A model generated the notes under the pieces. It ran no database searches and was not told the DNA's origin. It was given only the letters and a program-made list of their open reading frames with translations. Shown piece by piece: positions 31,129 through 42,292 of a stretch of DNA of 64,000 nucleotides. The translations under genes and the position numbers were made by a program. The first letter of the stretch is position 1. Each line of letters opens with the position of its first letter. The DNA comes from Trichosporon coremiiforme (taxonomy: Eukaryota; Basidiomycota; Tremellomycetes; Trichosporonales; Trichosporonaceae): contig BCJJ01000016.1 of the NCBI GenBank assembly GCA_039545355.1, positions 496,001 to 560,000 on the forward strand, read 5' to 3'.

Positions 31129-32856
31129 ATGAAGTTCCTCGCTGGTGCCTCCCTCCTCGTGGCCATGGTCAACGCCATGCCGACCTCGCTTGGCGAGCGC
31201 GGCAGCGACCAAGTCTGTAACGCTGCCCGTTCCGTCTCGATCGTCGTCGACTCTTCGGCCTCGAACAAGGGCACCGACCCCAACAACCTCCGTCTCGTTG
31301 CCTCGACCGACGTTATCAACGGCCTGAACTTCCAGCAGGACCGCGTCTCTGTCGTCTCGTTCAACGACCAGAGCACTCTCCGCTACGCCCTCGGCAACGA
31401 CAAGAACGCCGCTCTCCAGGCTATCAAGCAGATTGATGCCAAGGGCAACACCAAGATCTCCGAGGGTCTTGCACAGGGTCTTGAGCAGATTATCAACCTC
31501 GGCCAGGATGCCCGTGACCACGCCGGTGTCGTTGTCTTCACCGACGGCCTTGACTACACCAAGCCCCAGCAGCTCAAGCTCCTCCAGAAGGCCAAGGAGG
31601 CTGGTATCCGTGTCTCTTGGGGCCACCTGTCTGCCGACCAGGTTCACCCCAAGAACGGCAAGCGCGACCAGATCGAGGAGCGCACCTTTGGTCTCCTCAA
31701 GAATGTCATGTCGTCTGTCATCTCAATGTTCTGCGGCATTGGCGGTGGTGGTTCGACTGGTGGCTCGACTGGTGGTTCGACCCACACTGGCTCCGGCACT
31801 GTCACCCAGGGCGGCAGCTCCAACATTGTCGTCCGCCCCTCGTCGCCCCTCGACCAGGAGATCTCGGCCGCCTGTCTCTCGACCAGTGGAACCGTCTCCA
31901 TCATCGGTAACGCCAACGCCCAGCAGTCGTTCATCCAGCAGGTCATCAAGAACGGTGTCACCAACAATGACGGCCGCTGCTCTGGTCTCGACATTGAGGA
32001 GTCTGGTGGTCTCCTCAAGAACAACGTCACCTCGCTCGGTCTCTGCTCCAACAACGCCCACGCCGAGTTCACCTACACCCCCGAGAAGACCAAGGAGAAG
32101 CTCGCCTTTACCGTCTCGCTTGTCTCCGTCACCAACAAGGTCACCATCAAGGCTATCTTCGAGAACACCGCCAACGGTGCCCGCAACGAGATCGTCGTCA
32201 ACTCCCAGAACCCCTCTCTCATGCTTACCGGTGAGGCCAACGTTGGCGAGAAGGTCAAGGTTTCGATCCAGCCCCAGGGTGCCTCGGCCGACACTTGCCA
32301 GTACTCTGTTGGTCTGATTGCTGTCGCCGATGAGCTCGTCCAGTCTGCCTCCTCTTCGCTCGTCATCGAGGGCACCCTCATTGAGCAGGGCACCATTGTC
32401 GGCCAGCACACCGGCAACGTCGAGGAGCACGTTTCGCAGACTGTTTCGCAGGGTCAGGAGACCGGCTCGTACTCTGAGACCACTTCGTCCGCCACCGCCT
32501 CGCAGACCGCCTCTTCTGAGACCGTCTCCCAGACCGCCTCCTCGACTGCCTCTTCGTACACGGAGTCTGCCACCGTCTCTTCCGTCACCGGCACCTTCCC
32601 CACTGACATTATCTCGATCTCGCACACTGCCTCGTCCGAGACCATCTCGAGCGCCACCTCTCAGACCGTCTCTTCTCAGACCATCTCGTCTGCCACTCAC
32701 TCAGTCGAGTGTCCCACCCCATCGGCTCAGACCGTGACCCAGACCGAGACCAAGACAGTCTCCGTCACTGGCTCTGCCCAGGCCACCGAGTCTGTCTGTC
32801 TCTGCAAGTGCGACGTCAAGGGTGCCAAGCCCTTTCCCAAGGTCAACGAGCTCTAG
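31129..32856 (+). CDS. secreted VWA-domain protein with Ser/Thr-rich tail
   Basis: Intronless gene of 575 codons. Residues 1-16 (MKFLAGASLLVAMVNA) are a signal peptide. A von Willebrand A domain spans about residues 35-200. SIVVDSSASNKG is the MIDAS DxSxS loop, followed by VVSFNDQSTLRYALG, then TKISEGLAQGLEQII and GVVVFTDGLD. A Gly/Ser linker (GGGGSTGGSTGGSTHTGSGT) leads to a beta-rich middle domain of about 160 residues that I do not recognise. Residues 420-545 are a Ser/Thr/Val/Glu repeat region, probably heavily O-glycosylated. The end is a Cys cluster, VCLCKCDVKGAKPF, without a GPI hydrophobic tail. VWA domains bind protein partners through a metal, so an adhesive or wall-associated role is inferred. 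Codon use is strongly biased to C-ending codons, which suggests high expression. Confidence 0.85.
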   Translation: MKFLAGASLLVAMVNAMPTSLGERGSDQVCNAARSVSIVVDSSASNKGTDPNNLRLVASTDVINGLNFQQDRVSVVSFNDQSTLRYALGNDKNAALQAIKQIDAKGNTKISEGLAQGLEQIINLGQDARDHAGVVVFTDGLDYTKPQQLKLLQKAKEAGIRVSWGHLSADQVHPKNGKRDQIEERTFGLLKNVMSSVISMFCGIGGGGSTGGSTGGSTHTGSGTVTQGGSSNIVVRPSSPLDQEISAACLSTSGTVSIIGNANAQQSFIQQVIKNGVTNNDGRCSGLDIEESGGLLKNNVTSLGLCSNNAHAEFTYTPEKTKEKLAFTVSLVSVTNKVTIKAIFENTANGARNEIVVNSQNPSLMLTGEANVGEKVKVSIQPQGASADTCQYSVGLIAVADELVQSASSSLVIEGTLIEQGTIVGQHTGNVEEHVSQTVSQGQETGSYSETTSSATASQTASSETVSQTASSTASSYTESATVSSVTGTFPTDIISISHTASSETISSATSQTVSSQTISSATHSVECPTPSAQTVTQTETKTVSVTGSAQATESVCLCKCDVKGAKPFPKVNEL

Positions 32857-35800
32857 GCGGCTCGCCTGGGGGGGCTGCTGCGGCTTCACTCAGCCACTAA
32901 GGTTGATTGAGACCGCTGCAGTCTCAAACACCTCCGGGTTGTTCAGTCCGATGGCACTAAGCGATCGGGGTCGACCCGGGGCTCGTAGAATTAGGGCGCA
33001 AGAGGACTAGACGTTCCCCCGCCACCCAAACCTCCTGAACAGAACAATGAGAATAATCAAACGTACACTTTTATCAATAACACGGATTCACGCCACGAAC
33101 ATCCTTCATGGACTGAAGGCATGCATTTGGAGTTGATTTCCGCAAGCGTTGCGAGTGACCTGGTGAGCAAGTAGTGAGGAAGGCATTTCAACGAGAAGAT
33201 CGAGATCTCTAATGCAACTTGAGGAGATCGAGGTCTGACGATGCTACTTGAAGAGCCAGAAGAGGGTGAATGCACCCAGCTGGATGAGGTAGCGACGAGG
33301 AACGGAGGACCAGTGCAAGATCGCAAAGAGGCAACGGACGAATGAGGCAGCAGTCGGGTCAGGTATCGTGAATGCGGCGGCGTGGGGTTGAATGCATTTG
33401 GGACATTCATGTCTTCCTTCTGGTCGCGAATGTCTCGGTGTGGCATGCATCGGTGGGAATGGACCCATACGCGCCAGCTCTATCAGGTATGGGGGCATCT
33501 GGGGTCGCGATACACGCGATACAAGCCTTCCTCGCTGCTGATTCGTGTCCGTGCGGCATTGTCCCGGATCACGGAATCTGGCACGACGCGTTCCAAGCGA
33601 CCAAGCGACCGAGCGGCGCGTCGTGGAGATTTTCCTGCCCAGACTTCCGGACCGGGCTTGGGAGGCTTGCCCACCATCACCTCCCACATGCATCAGTCCA
33701 GGCCCGCCATCTTTCCTTCTATTGTCGCACCGCACGTCCCCCGCGCACTCGAAGAAGAAGACAAATGCTTGTCTTCTATGGAGTCGTGGCCGGCCCGGTC
33801 GTGCCTTATTAGTCGCCCACTGGCGCTTCATATCGGAGGCAACCCATTTCTGCAACCGGCAGCCTTCGGCATGCCTGCCCCACAGTCCTCCGCGTGCTCC
33901 GCGTGCGCCGCCGCAGTCCGTGGCCCAGCGCCGGCCCACTCTGGGATGCACTGGGGCAGCTGGGGAAGCATGTGAAGCGCTGAGGAGGCACTGGGCCGCA
34001 TGGCAGCCCCGCAGACTGGCAGGTTTTGGTAAGGCGCGGGGTGACCGATCAGGTGGGGGCGGTGGGGGGCGTAGATCGAAAACGAGCGGAAGCGAGGGCC
34101 CGCTCCGACCAACCTTACCTTGCGATCAGCCAGCACGCCAGAGCTCGCAGGGCTCCTAGCCTAGTCTTTGCCACCCCCTGCTGGATCCTCATGCTTTCAC
34201 CGGGTTTACCGTGGCACACGATAGGGGATGCCTCGTTTTGCGATAGTGTTCTTGACCGTGATACGCTATCGGCAGATGGTCGTGCGACTCTGAGTTCTTG
34301 CCGACGGGCGGCCAGGATCGCACGAGTGGCATCTGATGGTTGACATGATTCAGACGGGGACATTGACTGCGGCAGTAGCCGTCAAGCCAGGACAGCTGGC
34401 ACATTTGCTCCTGAACCTGCACACGCTACGGAACGCCTCAGCGGCAGATTGTGCATGTGTGCAACAGGCTGGACTACCGCCTGTCACAGAAGAACAGTGC
34501 AACGCAGGCGGCGTATGCCACCAGTCTCTCCAGCTGTCATAGACCGTCACGCACCTACCCTCCGAATATCAGCTCAGCGCACGACTTTAGGTAAGGTTTG
34601 GAAAATCTTCGGCATGGCGCACGGCGGCGCGGATTCTCGGCCCAGATGACTGAAAGTGTGGGAACACGACTGGGACAGGCACGTTGTCTCTGATGTTTCC
34701 GCGGGATGGATGCGGAATGCCTGGATGGGCCATTAAGTCTAACTCGAGGCTAGGAACTAGGTGTACGCGCATCCTTTTGACAAGCTTCTCCCAGCTCTGC
34801 CTCTGCACTGAGCGCGGGGTAGCGTGAACCAAGAAAAAGATGGGGCGGGTGAACGTAACTCCTATCGCATCGGATTGGGCCACGGACGACTGACCGTGAG
34901 GAGAAGAGCCGCGGTCTCCTGGTCTTGTGCCCGCAAAGCAGGCGGGAGACGATCGGCTGGGAAGAAGAATGGCGAAGCGAATAACATGCCCAGCTGAGTG
35001 GGGAGGATGGGACCCCAGGGGGGAAGGAGAACTGCCGCAGCTAGCGGCAAAATGAGCGGGACGAACGCGCCCGCCTGCGAGTGCACGCGCGCACGTCTGC
35101 GGGAACGCATGAGTTCAGGTGCACCGGGTCGCAGCCGTGCATGCTGCCGGATGCAGACACTGAATGCATTGAATCGCTTCTGGCCCTCCTGTCCTGGACA
35201 GCTGACAGCTTGCTGCATACGGCTGAAGTTCGTCGACGTTCTGCGTATCTTCTGCACATTAGGAGGGCGTCTGCCGGACAGACCTGTGACATTGAAATTT
35301 TGATCGTCGAATTCTGGCCGTGGCCTTTGGGCTGTTGGCGCTGGGCGAATACTCCGTGCGCACTGACCAAGCAGTGTATGCGCACTGTGCGCACGTCGTT
35401 GCCTGGCGGACTGCACGCGCCGCACATACCCTGGCTGTCCTACCCTCCAGACGCGCTAGTGCCAGTGCTAAAATACCCCACCGCTCGGAATCCCTGATGA
35501 CGGGCCTGGCCTGACCCACACACCAGCGATCGTCGTCTCCGCAGATGCACCACCAACCACATTTCCAGCTACGTGCCACCATACCACCGCGCCGCCGTCC
35601 CACCGCGCGCTTTGCTTGTCTGCTGACTTGAGAGCTTTCGCCTCGGCCTGCCATCTTCTGGCGATGGTCGACGTCGTGACTCGGACTTCCACGCAGACAC
35701 CAGGTTTTGCAGCATACCGTGCCCCTGTAGCACTTGCCAGTGCGCCGGGGTCGCCACTGCTCCGCCCACTGGACGATTTCGTAATGAGCGGGTGTGCCAG

Positions 35801-37262
35801 ACCTGTCAGGACGGCATAATTTTCAAGGAACGAAAGGAACACATCGTTGGCCCCCTCGGCGCCCTACAGGTACTGACAGGAACGTACAGGGACTCGCTCT
35901 CCTGAGGACACCGATGGCGGCAGTCAGCCAAGTCCCATTCACAGCCGCACCCCAGCACCTGCACCTGCACCGGCCGGCACCGGGTGGGTCGGATGCCAGC
36001 CCGTAGCTGGGGGTCAGCGCTCTCCTCGTCCGCCTGCCCGCCCGGCCGCCAGCTGCCTGATCTTCAATGCAACCCGAAAGAGAACAGCAGCGTACGACAA
36101 CTTCCCCTTACCTACTCCCCCTGCTGCCTGCGGCCCTGCGCCTGTGATTTTCCAGGCTCAGAACTCGAGACTGACACCTGGAGCCTGACCGCGCTCCGCT
36201 ATCTCCCAGCTGTGCTATACTAGTCCACTTGTCTGCCGCTGCTCAGGTCGTACTACGCGTCTCATCCGTCGATTCTTGTTCCTCTTACTTTTCTTTCCTT
36301 CCTCACATCCTCATCGCACGACTCGTTCTCAGCGCGCGCTCACGAATACCTCGTCCCGAACGCATTACACAGTCCGCTGTTGCCTCCGACGCGCCAACAT
36401 TCCCTTAGACAGCGACGGCGACGCCACAGATATTGAGCCACCGAACGCCCAGCCGCCAGCCTTGAGACCCAGGTCGAGACAAGATCAAGCCAAGCCCCTT
36501 ACCCAACCCAGCAAGCCCAGCCTCTAGCGTCAGCGCTTCCAAGCAAGGCAAGTGCACCTAGCGCCTGGAACCTCGCCATTAGTGCGCCATCGCGTCGTCG
36601 ACAGCGATCCCCTGGGAAGCCTCGGTGTCCTTCATCGTATAATATCAAAGTGCCCCGTGACTTGTAGTGGGTGCACACTCAGCCGTTCACATTCCTTCAA
36701 CCACCCGTGCACTCGACCACGAAAATCTACATCAACATCGACAGCATCATTGCATTGTAACACGAACGCATCGACACTTGCATCTGTGCATAGGTGAGTA
36801 CGGCCAGGTGTGCCTGACGCGAAAGACAATCACGAATATCACACAATCTCCCTCTCCCAAAAAACCTTATTATCTCTTCCCCACTTACCCATCCGTTGGG
36901 GTCGTTGGTGTCCTGTAACCGTGCTTATAATCTGCTACACTGCGGGGAGATTAGCGCGCTCTGCGAAGCTTTTACTCCATCCCGTTCACTGGCACTCCGC
37001 TGTGTGACGTTGCTGACTTTGTTCGCAGCAACGAGTGACACACCACTTCCCAGCATTCCCACCCACGCCTCCCAGCACACACAGAGTGAGACAGGTCTAA
37101 TCTCAGCGAGAAAAACCTGTCCGCATTTTCCCTCCGCCCGATTCCCACTACAACCTTCACATTCATCGGCGCCTTTCCAACACCTGGCTTGCCGCCAGCA
37201 GACCCAGCGCCGGCCGTGCCAGTGTCTTCCTCGATCTCGACACCGTAAGCACGACTTCCACC
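32857..37262. other. gene-poor stretch, about 4.4 kb
   Basis: No gene I can support. Between 33.2 and 34.2 kb, overlapping frames of 100-235 codons run on both strands, as expected for GC-rich non-coding DNA. From about 36.2 kb the sequence becomes C/T-rich with AC-rich runs, like a long 5' leader of the next gene. A leader intron is plausible there. Confidence 0.4.
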
Positions 37263-39824
37263 ATGCCGTACTCTTCGTCGTCTCTCTCGGCAGACACCGA
37301 CATGGTCGACGCGGTCATAGCTTCTGAGCGCCTCGCCGGGCAGATGCCGATCAATGTCGATCTCCGCCGCTCAGCCTCAGAGACGGCCGTGCCCCAGTTG
37401 GGAACAACAACGACGCAGAGTTTGACCGCCGCCTCCAACATTCTTCTCCACCCTGCCACGCCCTCCCCTACGCTCAGCGATAAGACTGATACGACGCCTC
37501 CCGCTGTCGAGGCGCGCAAGAGCCCCAGGGTTTTGTCCCCTCGAAGCTCTGCACTCGGCATCACCATTGCTTCCAACGTTCTCCCGGCAGTCCGTTCTCC
37601 AAAGCGCAACACCGAACCCCTTCCGTCCGTCCCCACTTCTCGCCGGTCACGTCGCCCGCGCATCTTTGGATTCACTGGATTGGGAGACCCGGCGTCGCCG
37701 CAGTCATCGAACGGCTCTGTCGCCGGCTCGCCCACATTGGAGGAGCCTCAGCCGTCTTTCGGCGCCTCGTCGCAAGCCATGATGCTCCCTCGTCGCGATC
37801 CAGTTCGTGTGCGTTCTGACACATCCCTGCACTCCCTCCGCCACGCCATGTCGCCGCCTCCAGCAGCCCGCACTCCGGAACACGAGTCTCCTATCGCCTC
37901 GCCTGTTCAGACTCCGACTCTCCTCGTTCGCCGCGACTCTGGTCCCAAGATCACGCCTCGCGAGCGCCGCGACACTGGACTGAAGCTCGACCTCGGTGGC
38001 CTTGTCCCTGCCATTCCTACCATGGCCGAAAACGCCAGCACCGCCCGCTACACCGTCATTCGCAAGAAGAGCGGCGAGGTTGTCAAGTCGGCGCTCAAGT
38101 TCAACGGACCTCTTGGACCAAACGGCACTCCCCTCGAGAAGCGCCCAATGTTTGCTTCAAAGAGCTGCCCAACGACACCAAACTGCCCAAAGTATGTGCA
38201 CTTTGACCCCCAACTCGAGCGCGTCAAGCTTTTCCTGCAGGACCAGAAGCCAAAGGTCGTCAGCCGACAGGGTTCGCCGACCGAGATGTCTGAGGACGAG
38301 GATGATGGTGAGGAAGAGGAGCCGCCAAAGAAGGTGTTGCACGTCCGCATGCCCAACTTCCCAACCATCCATGGCCCCGACGAGGACGTTTATCTTGAGA
38401 GCCTTGGTCTCAACGAGGAGCGTACCGCCCTGCGTGGTGTCGTCCTCTGCCGCAACATTGCGTTTGAGAAGTGGGTCGCCATTCGTTTCACATTCGACTG
38501 GTGGCAGACCGTCTCAGAGGTGACTGCTTCCTACAAGGAGAGCATTCGTGGCGGCTCTTTCGACCGCTTCCAGTTCACCCTCAAGCTCGATGATTTGCTC
38601 GACCGCATCGAAGAGAAGACCCTCTTCCTGTGCATCCGCTACAACACCGCCGGTCGTGAGATTTGGGACTCGAACGGCGGCGAGAACTACCACGTCCTCT
38701 TTGACCTCAAGGCTCCCAAGACGCCATCGTACATGCCCAAGCGAACCAAGGTGACTCTCCCTGGCACTGGAAAGAGTGTTTCGCGCGGTACGTGGGGTGT
38801 CACGAATGCCGATGCCGACCGCATGGCAGACCTTCGTGCGCGCTTGAACCGCCTCCAGGAGGAGGATGCCGAGCTTGCCAGGCCGCTCTCGCCGAGGAAG
38901 AAGAATGCTCGCTTCTCGCCGCGCCAGTCTAGCACGGAGCTCCCTGCCTACGACTTTGCATCCGCGTTCAACTCTTCCAAGCGTTCCTCGACTGGTACAA
39001 CGCCTCGCAGGGCTGACTCTGCTTCTGGCTCGACGGCGACTGCCCCTGCCAGTGGACGTCGTCGTTTCGCCGCCGCAGACTTCTACACGCCCAAGCTCGC
39101 GCACTTTGGTGCTCCCATCTCGCCAATGCCCGGCACGGACTCGCCCACGCCTACCTCGCCGCCAATGTCACCATTCTCGTTTGCAAACCACAACCCGGCT
39201 TCTCCTCGTCCGGGCGTGTTGACACCCCGTGGCAGCGCCAACAGCAGCTCGACGACCTCGCTTGACTCGGTGGACTCGTTTACGGCCACGCCGTCAGACT
39301 CGCCCTCGTTGACAATCCACAATGTTTCCGAGGAGTCGTCGGATGCGACTGAGTCGGACACGCCACAGCCGAGTCCCTTGTCTCCGTCCGAGTCGCCGCT
39401 TTCGCCTTCCGACGTGCTGCCGCGTTGGACGCCGTCGACGACTGCGAAGAACCAGAGCGTCGACGACATGAGTCTGAAGAGCTACTCGACGTTCATCGAG
39501 CAATTCTGCTGGGGCGGAGCTGCGACTGGCCCTGCGCCGACGCTCGACACTCCAGACTTTGGCCGCCGCGTGCACTCGACCTCGAGCCTGGACCATTTCT
39601 TTTCCTCGCCGCCCGACTCGGCGACGCCCGTCGCGCTGAGCCGTACGAACACTCAGACCGGCACCATTCGTGCCCCCTCGCGTGAGGATCTCGAGCACGT
39701 TGACAACGCCATCAAGAGCCTTTCCATTTCGCTCCCGAGCACTCCAAAGGAGCCTTCACCTCCCATCTCCCCCTCGCTCAACCATCTGAACTCGGGCCGA
39801 AGCAGCACTGTGCTTGCCCTCTAG
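37263..39824 (+). CDS. glycogen-targeting protein phosphatase 1 regulatory subunit (CBM21, Gac1-like)
   Basis: Single exon, 853 codons. Brings type 1 phosphatase to glycogen so that glycogen synthase is activated. A Ser/Pro-rich disordered N-terminus (about 300 residues with many SP/TP sites) precedes the PP1-docking RVxF-type motif KYVHFD at about residue 310. The CBM21 glycogen-binding domain occupies about residues 358-483. It starts VLHVRMPNFPT and includes LRGVVLCRNIAFEKWVAIRF, TFDWWQTVSEVTASY and DRFQFTLKLDDLL. It ends FLCIRYNTAGREIWDSNGGE and YHVLFD. This order matches fungal Gac1/Pig1 and animal PPP1R3 proteins. The long Ser/Thr-Pro-rich C-terminus has no domain and is a likely phosphorylation target. 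Intronless, unlike most conserved genes around it. Confidence 0.9.
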   Translation: MPYSSSSLSADTDMVDAVIASERLAGQMPINVDLRRSASETAVPQLGTTTTQSLTAASNILLHPATPSPTLSDKTDTTPPAVEARKSPRVLSPRSSALGITIASNVLPAVRSPKRNTEPLPSVPTSRRSRRPRIFGFTGLGDPASPQSSNGSVAGSPTLEEPQPSFGASSQAMMLPRRDPVRVRSDTSLHSLRHAMSPPPAARTPEHESPIASPVQTPTLLVRRDSGPKITPRERRDTGLKLDLGGLVPAIPTMAENASTARYTVIRKKSGEVVKSALKFNGPLGPNGTPLEKRPMFASKSCPTTPNCPKYVHFDPQLERVKLFLQDQKPKVVSRQGSPTEMSEDEDDGEEEEPPKKVLHVRMPNFPTIHGPDEDVYLESLGLNEERTALRGVVLCRNIAFEKWVAIRFTFDWWQTVSEVTASYKESIRGGSFDRFQFTLKLDDLLDRIEEKTLFLCIRYNTAGREIWDSNGGENYHVLFDLKAPKTPSYMPKRTKVTLPGTGKSVSRGTWGVTNADADRMADLRARLNRLQEEDAELARPLSPRKKNARFSPRQSSTELPAYDFASAFNSSKRSSTGTTPRRADSASGSTATAPASGRRRFAAADFYTPKLAHFGAPISPMPGTDSPTPTSPPMSPFSFANHNPASPRPGVLTPRGSANSSSTTSLDSVDSFTATPSDSPSLTIHNVSEESSDATESDTPQPSPLSPSESPLSPSDVLPRWTPSTTAKNQSVDDMSLKSYSTFIEQFCWGGAATGPAPTLDTPDFGRRVHSTSSLDHFFSSPPDSATPVALSRTNTQTGTIRAPSREDLEHVDNAIKSLSISLPSTPKEPSPPISPSLNHLNSGRSSTVLAL

Positions 39825-42292
39825 TGACCTAGCCCCCAAATTTAAAAGCGCCGGCCCCGCCGCGCAGCATAGACCTAATCAACCACCCTCAATCACCTAC
39901 TCCAGTCCCCACCATCACCATATCCCTCAGCAATCGTCAACCCCGCCATTAGACTCCACCTTGATTCGTGTGCTTCCCTCAATTTCACTTCGAGTATCGT
40001 GACCGTCAAGCTCTCCGTTGTATTTCTATCATATCACCGCACAGGACAATTTCGCTGTTGCCACGTACCCCACATTGTTGCCTAGCGCACCCCAGCACCT
40101 CACAATATAGACGAATCCTACAGTATTTGCCATGCATAAGTGATTAGACTGAACAGCGAGCACAGTGACAGCGTGCCAAGAAAGAAATACCAGATTGCTG
40201 GAAGCCGCAGACTGCGATGACTGTCACTAATGATACGATCTTCCCCGCAGTGGGTGAGCCAGGGCAAGGGCCGGAAGAAGCTTAACAGGTGATCGTCTGC
40301 ACAAGGAAGCGCAACTACGACGTCATCGGCCTCTCTCCCTGCGCAGAGAAGGCACGGGTCGACCGTCAGTAGGCGGTTGCAGGGTGAGGCGGTGTCTGCG
40401 CGCAGTTTCGACTGTCTGCGCAGATACGCAGATGCACAGTTCCCTGCAGCAATGATGTGATACGATCGGGTGCTCATCACTGCACAGCTGCACAGTCCAA
40501 TTCGTCGTCGAGCAGGTCGCGTCGCGTGCACTCCGACCCACCCGGCTGACCCACCCAAGCGAATCCGCGGTGGTAAGGGAGGGGTCGGTCAATTCGTCAG
40601 ACTGCAATCGGAATAATTGCGGAAGCAGAGCGCGCTCTCGCTTCGGTCGCAAGCGGGGACCGACGCGGGGAAGCGCCAGTCTCGTGGTCCTGAAATACAA
40701 CCCGTGACCCAAGAAAAGCCAAGGTGTTCCAAGCCGCGCAAGCAGTGCATTGGACAAGACCCTCAGTGCGACATATCAGATTTGTCCCCCTTCAGTACTC
40801 CGTTCGTTGCACGTAAATGAGAAGGGAGGGGGGGCACGTCATGGAGATGCCAGGCTAGGCGGGTTTGGTGGGTTTGCTGAAGGACACGACACCGGAAGAC
40901 TTGGAGGTCGGACGCGTTGCGCCACCAACCATGAACCTCGACAGGCAATCCCGCGGCCGACCGGAGTGGATGGATGACGAGGTTCCACTTTCCTTGTTCC
41001 TCGCCGCCACCGTTCAAAATGTGACACCGTCTGCGCACCGTACACACACCGCTTGCGGACTGGTCAGTTGATTTGTGTGTGTCATGACTCCCCAGGGTGC
41101 GAGAGGACAAGCGGCTTCGCTTTTCCTTGTACCAAGCCTCGGGTACACAATTCACCTACCTAGCCCCGGAAGCAGGTTACGAGGATGTCTTCCCTCTGCA
41201 TTGAGCAGTCCATTGCATGTTGTTGGCCGTTTTACTAAAGCTTCAAGCGCTGCATATTGCACAGCTGAAGCAGTGCAGCGTGCGGGCCACTAAATCGGCT
41301 GCGACTCGAGGGGTTTAACCACGCCGAGCGTCGGACACCAGGGGAAGGAACAGCACCATAGGGCACGAGAGGCAATGGCGATAAAGTTCAGAGCAGCTGA
41401 TTACCGCTTCTTAGCTTTGCTAAACCTGCTCCAGTGGTTGATTACGCTCGACACTACCAGAGGCTGTGTTTTATGCATGTACTTGCTGGTGAGTGGTTGA
41501 GATGTACCAATGCCCTGCAGACGCCTGCGCTCCAGATACAACCTGCAGACTCAGGGGCGCACGCCCGTTGTATGGCCTTGCATGGCACGTCTTGGGCTGC
41601 ACGACGGGCGGGGCTAAGCTACCGAAGGCATAATCGACGGGGCGTAGGGTAAGCCAGGCGGTAAGTATAGGGTTAGCTAAGGAGGTAAGGGGGTAATAGA
41701 GCGAAATGTAATCACACGTCGTCACTAGACTAGCAGCCTGCTGGTCACTGGTCACTGGTCGTTCCTCCCTGGAGCTCCGTCCTGCGGCGTCGAGTCCTCG
41801 TGTTCTTTCTTTCTCTATCACTTCCACTCCATCGACTAATATCATTCACGTCTTTCCTTCACCACCCCGTCCTCTTACCCCTCCCCTTCGCTCCTCTTAC
41901 TCTTCCACACCCCTAATCCCTAATCCGACGCACTCACGACGAGCGGTTCGTGTCGAACCACCCGCGAGATCCTTATAATCCGACCAATCCATCGACCATC
42001 CCACTAGCCTCCTTCAATTAACGACCTCGTCAACTGCTGTGTACTCTTCCTTCATCGCTCTCCAGCACGCACATCCCATCCGCATCGTTCACTCATCCCG
42101 TCATCATCAAAAGCGCATTCATTGTCTTCATTTTCATCAATTCAAAACGCATAGGACATCTCCCGTTCAGAACCCGACCGACCGAAAACGTAGAACCCGC
42201 AAAATCCAGCTCTGGCAGACGAGACACGAGGAACAAGCCAGTGTCTCACCCCGCGTGCCCAACAGACGACAGACGAACTACAACAGATAGCC
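39825..42292. other. intergenic, about 2.5 kb
   Basis: 3' side of the CBM21 gene, then the promoter and leader of the PUF gene. The last 500 bp are C/T-rich (41800-41900) with no ATG-rich frames. Several 60-146-codon frames overlap on both strands without motifs. No gene is supported. Confidence 0.45.

Noticed and set aside
31723..32700. 325-codon minus-strand Gly/Arg-rich frame
   Set aside because: Antisense shadow of the VWA gene. The biased codons of the real gene keep the opposite strand open.
33244..34159. Overlapping frames of 146-235 codons on both strands
   Set aside because: At least five frames overlap over the same bases and none has a recognised domain, so they reflect low stop-codon density rather than a gene.
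34862..35425. 187-codon minus-strand frame
   Set aside because: No motif. It competes with equally long frames in other phases.
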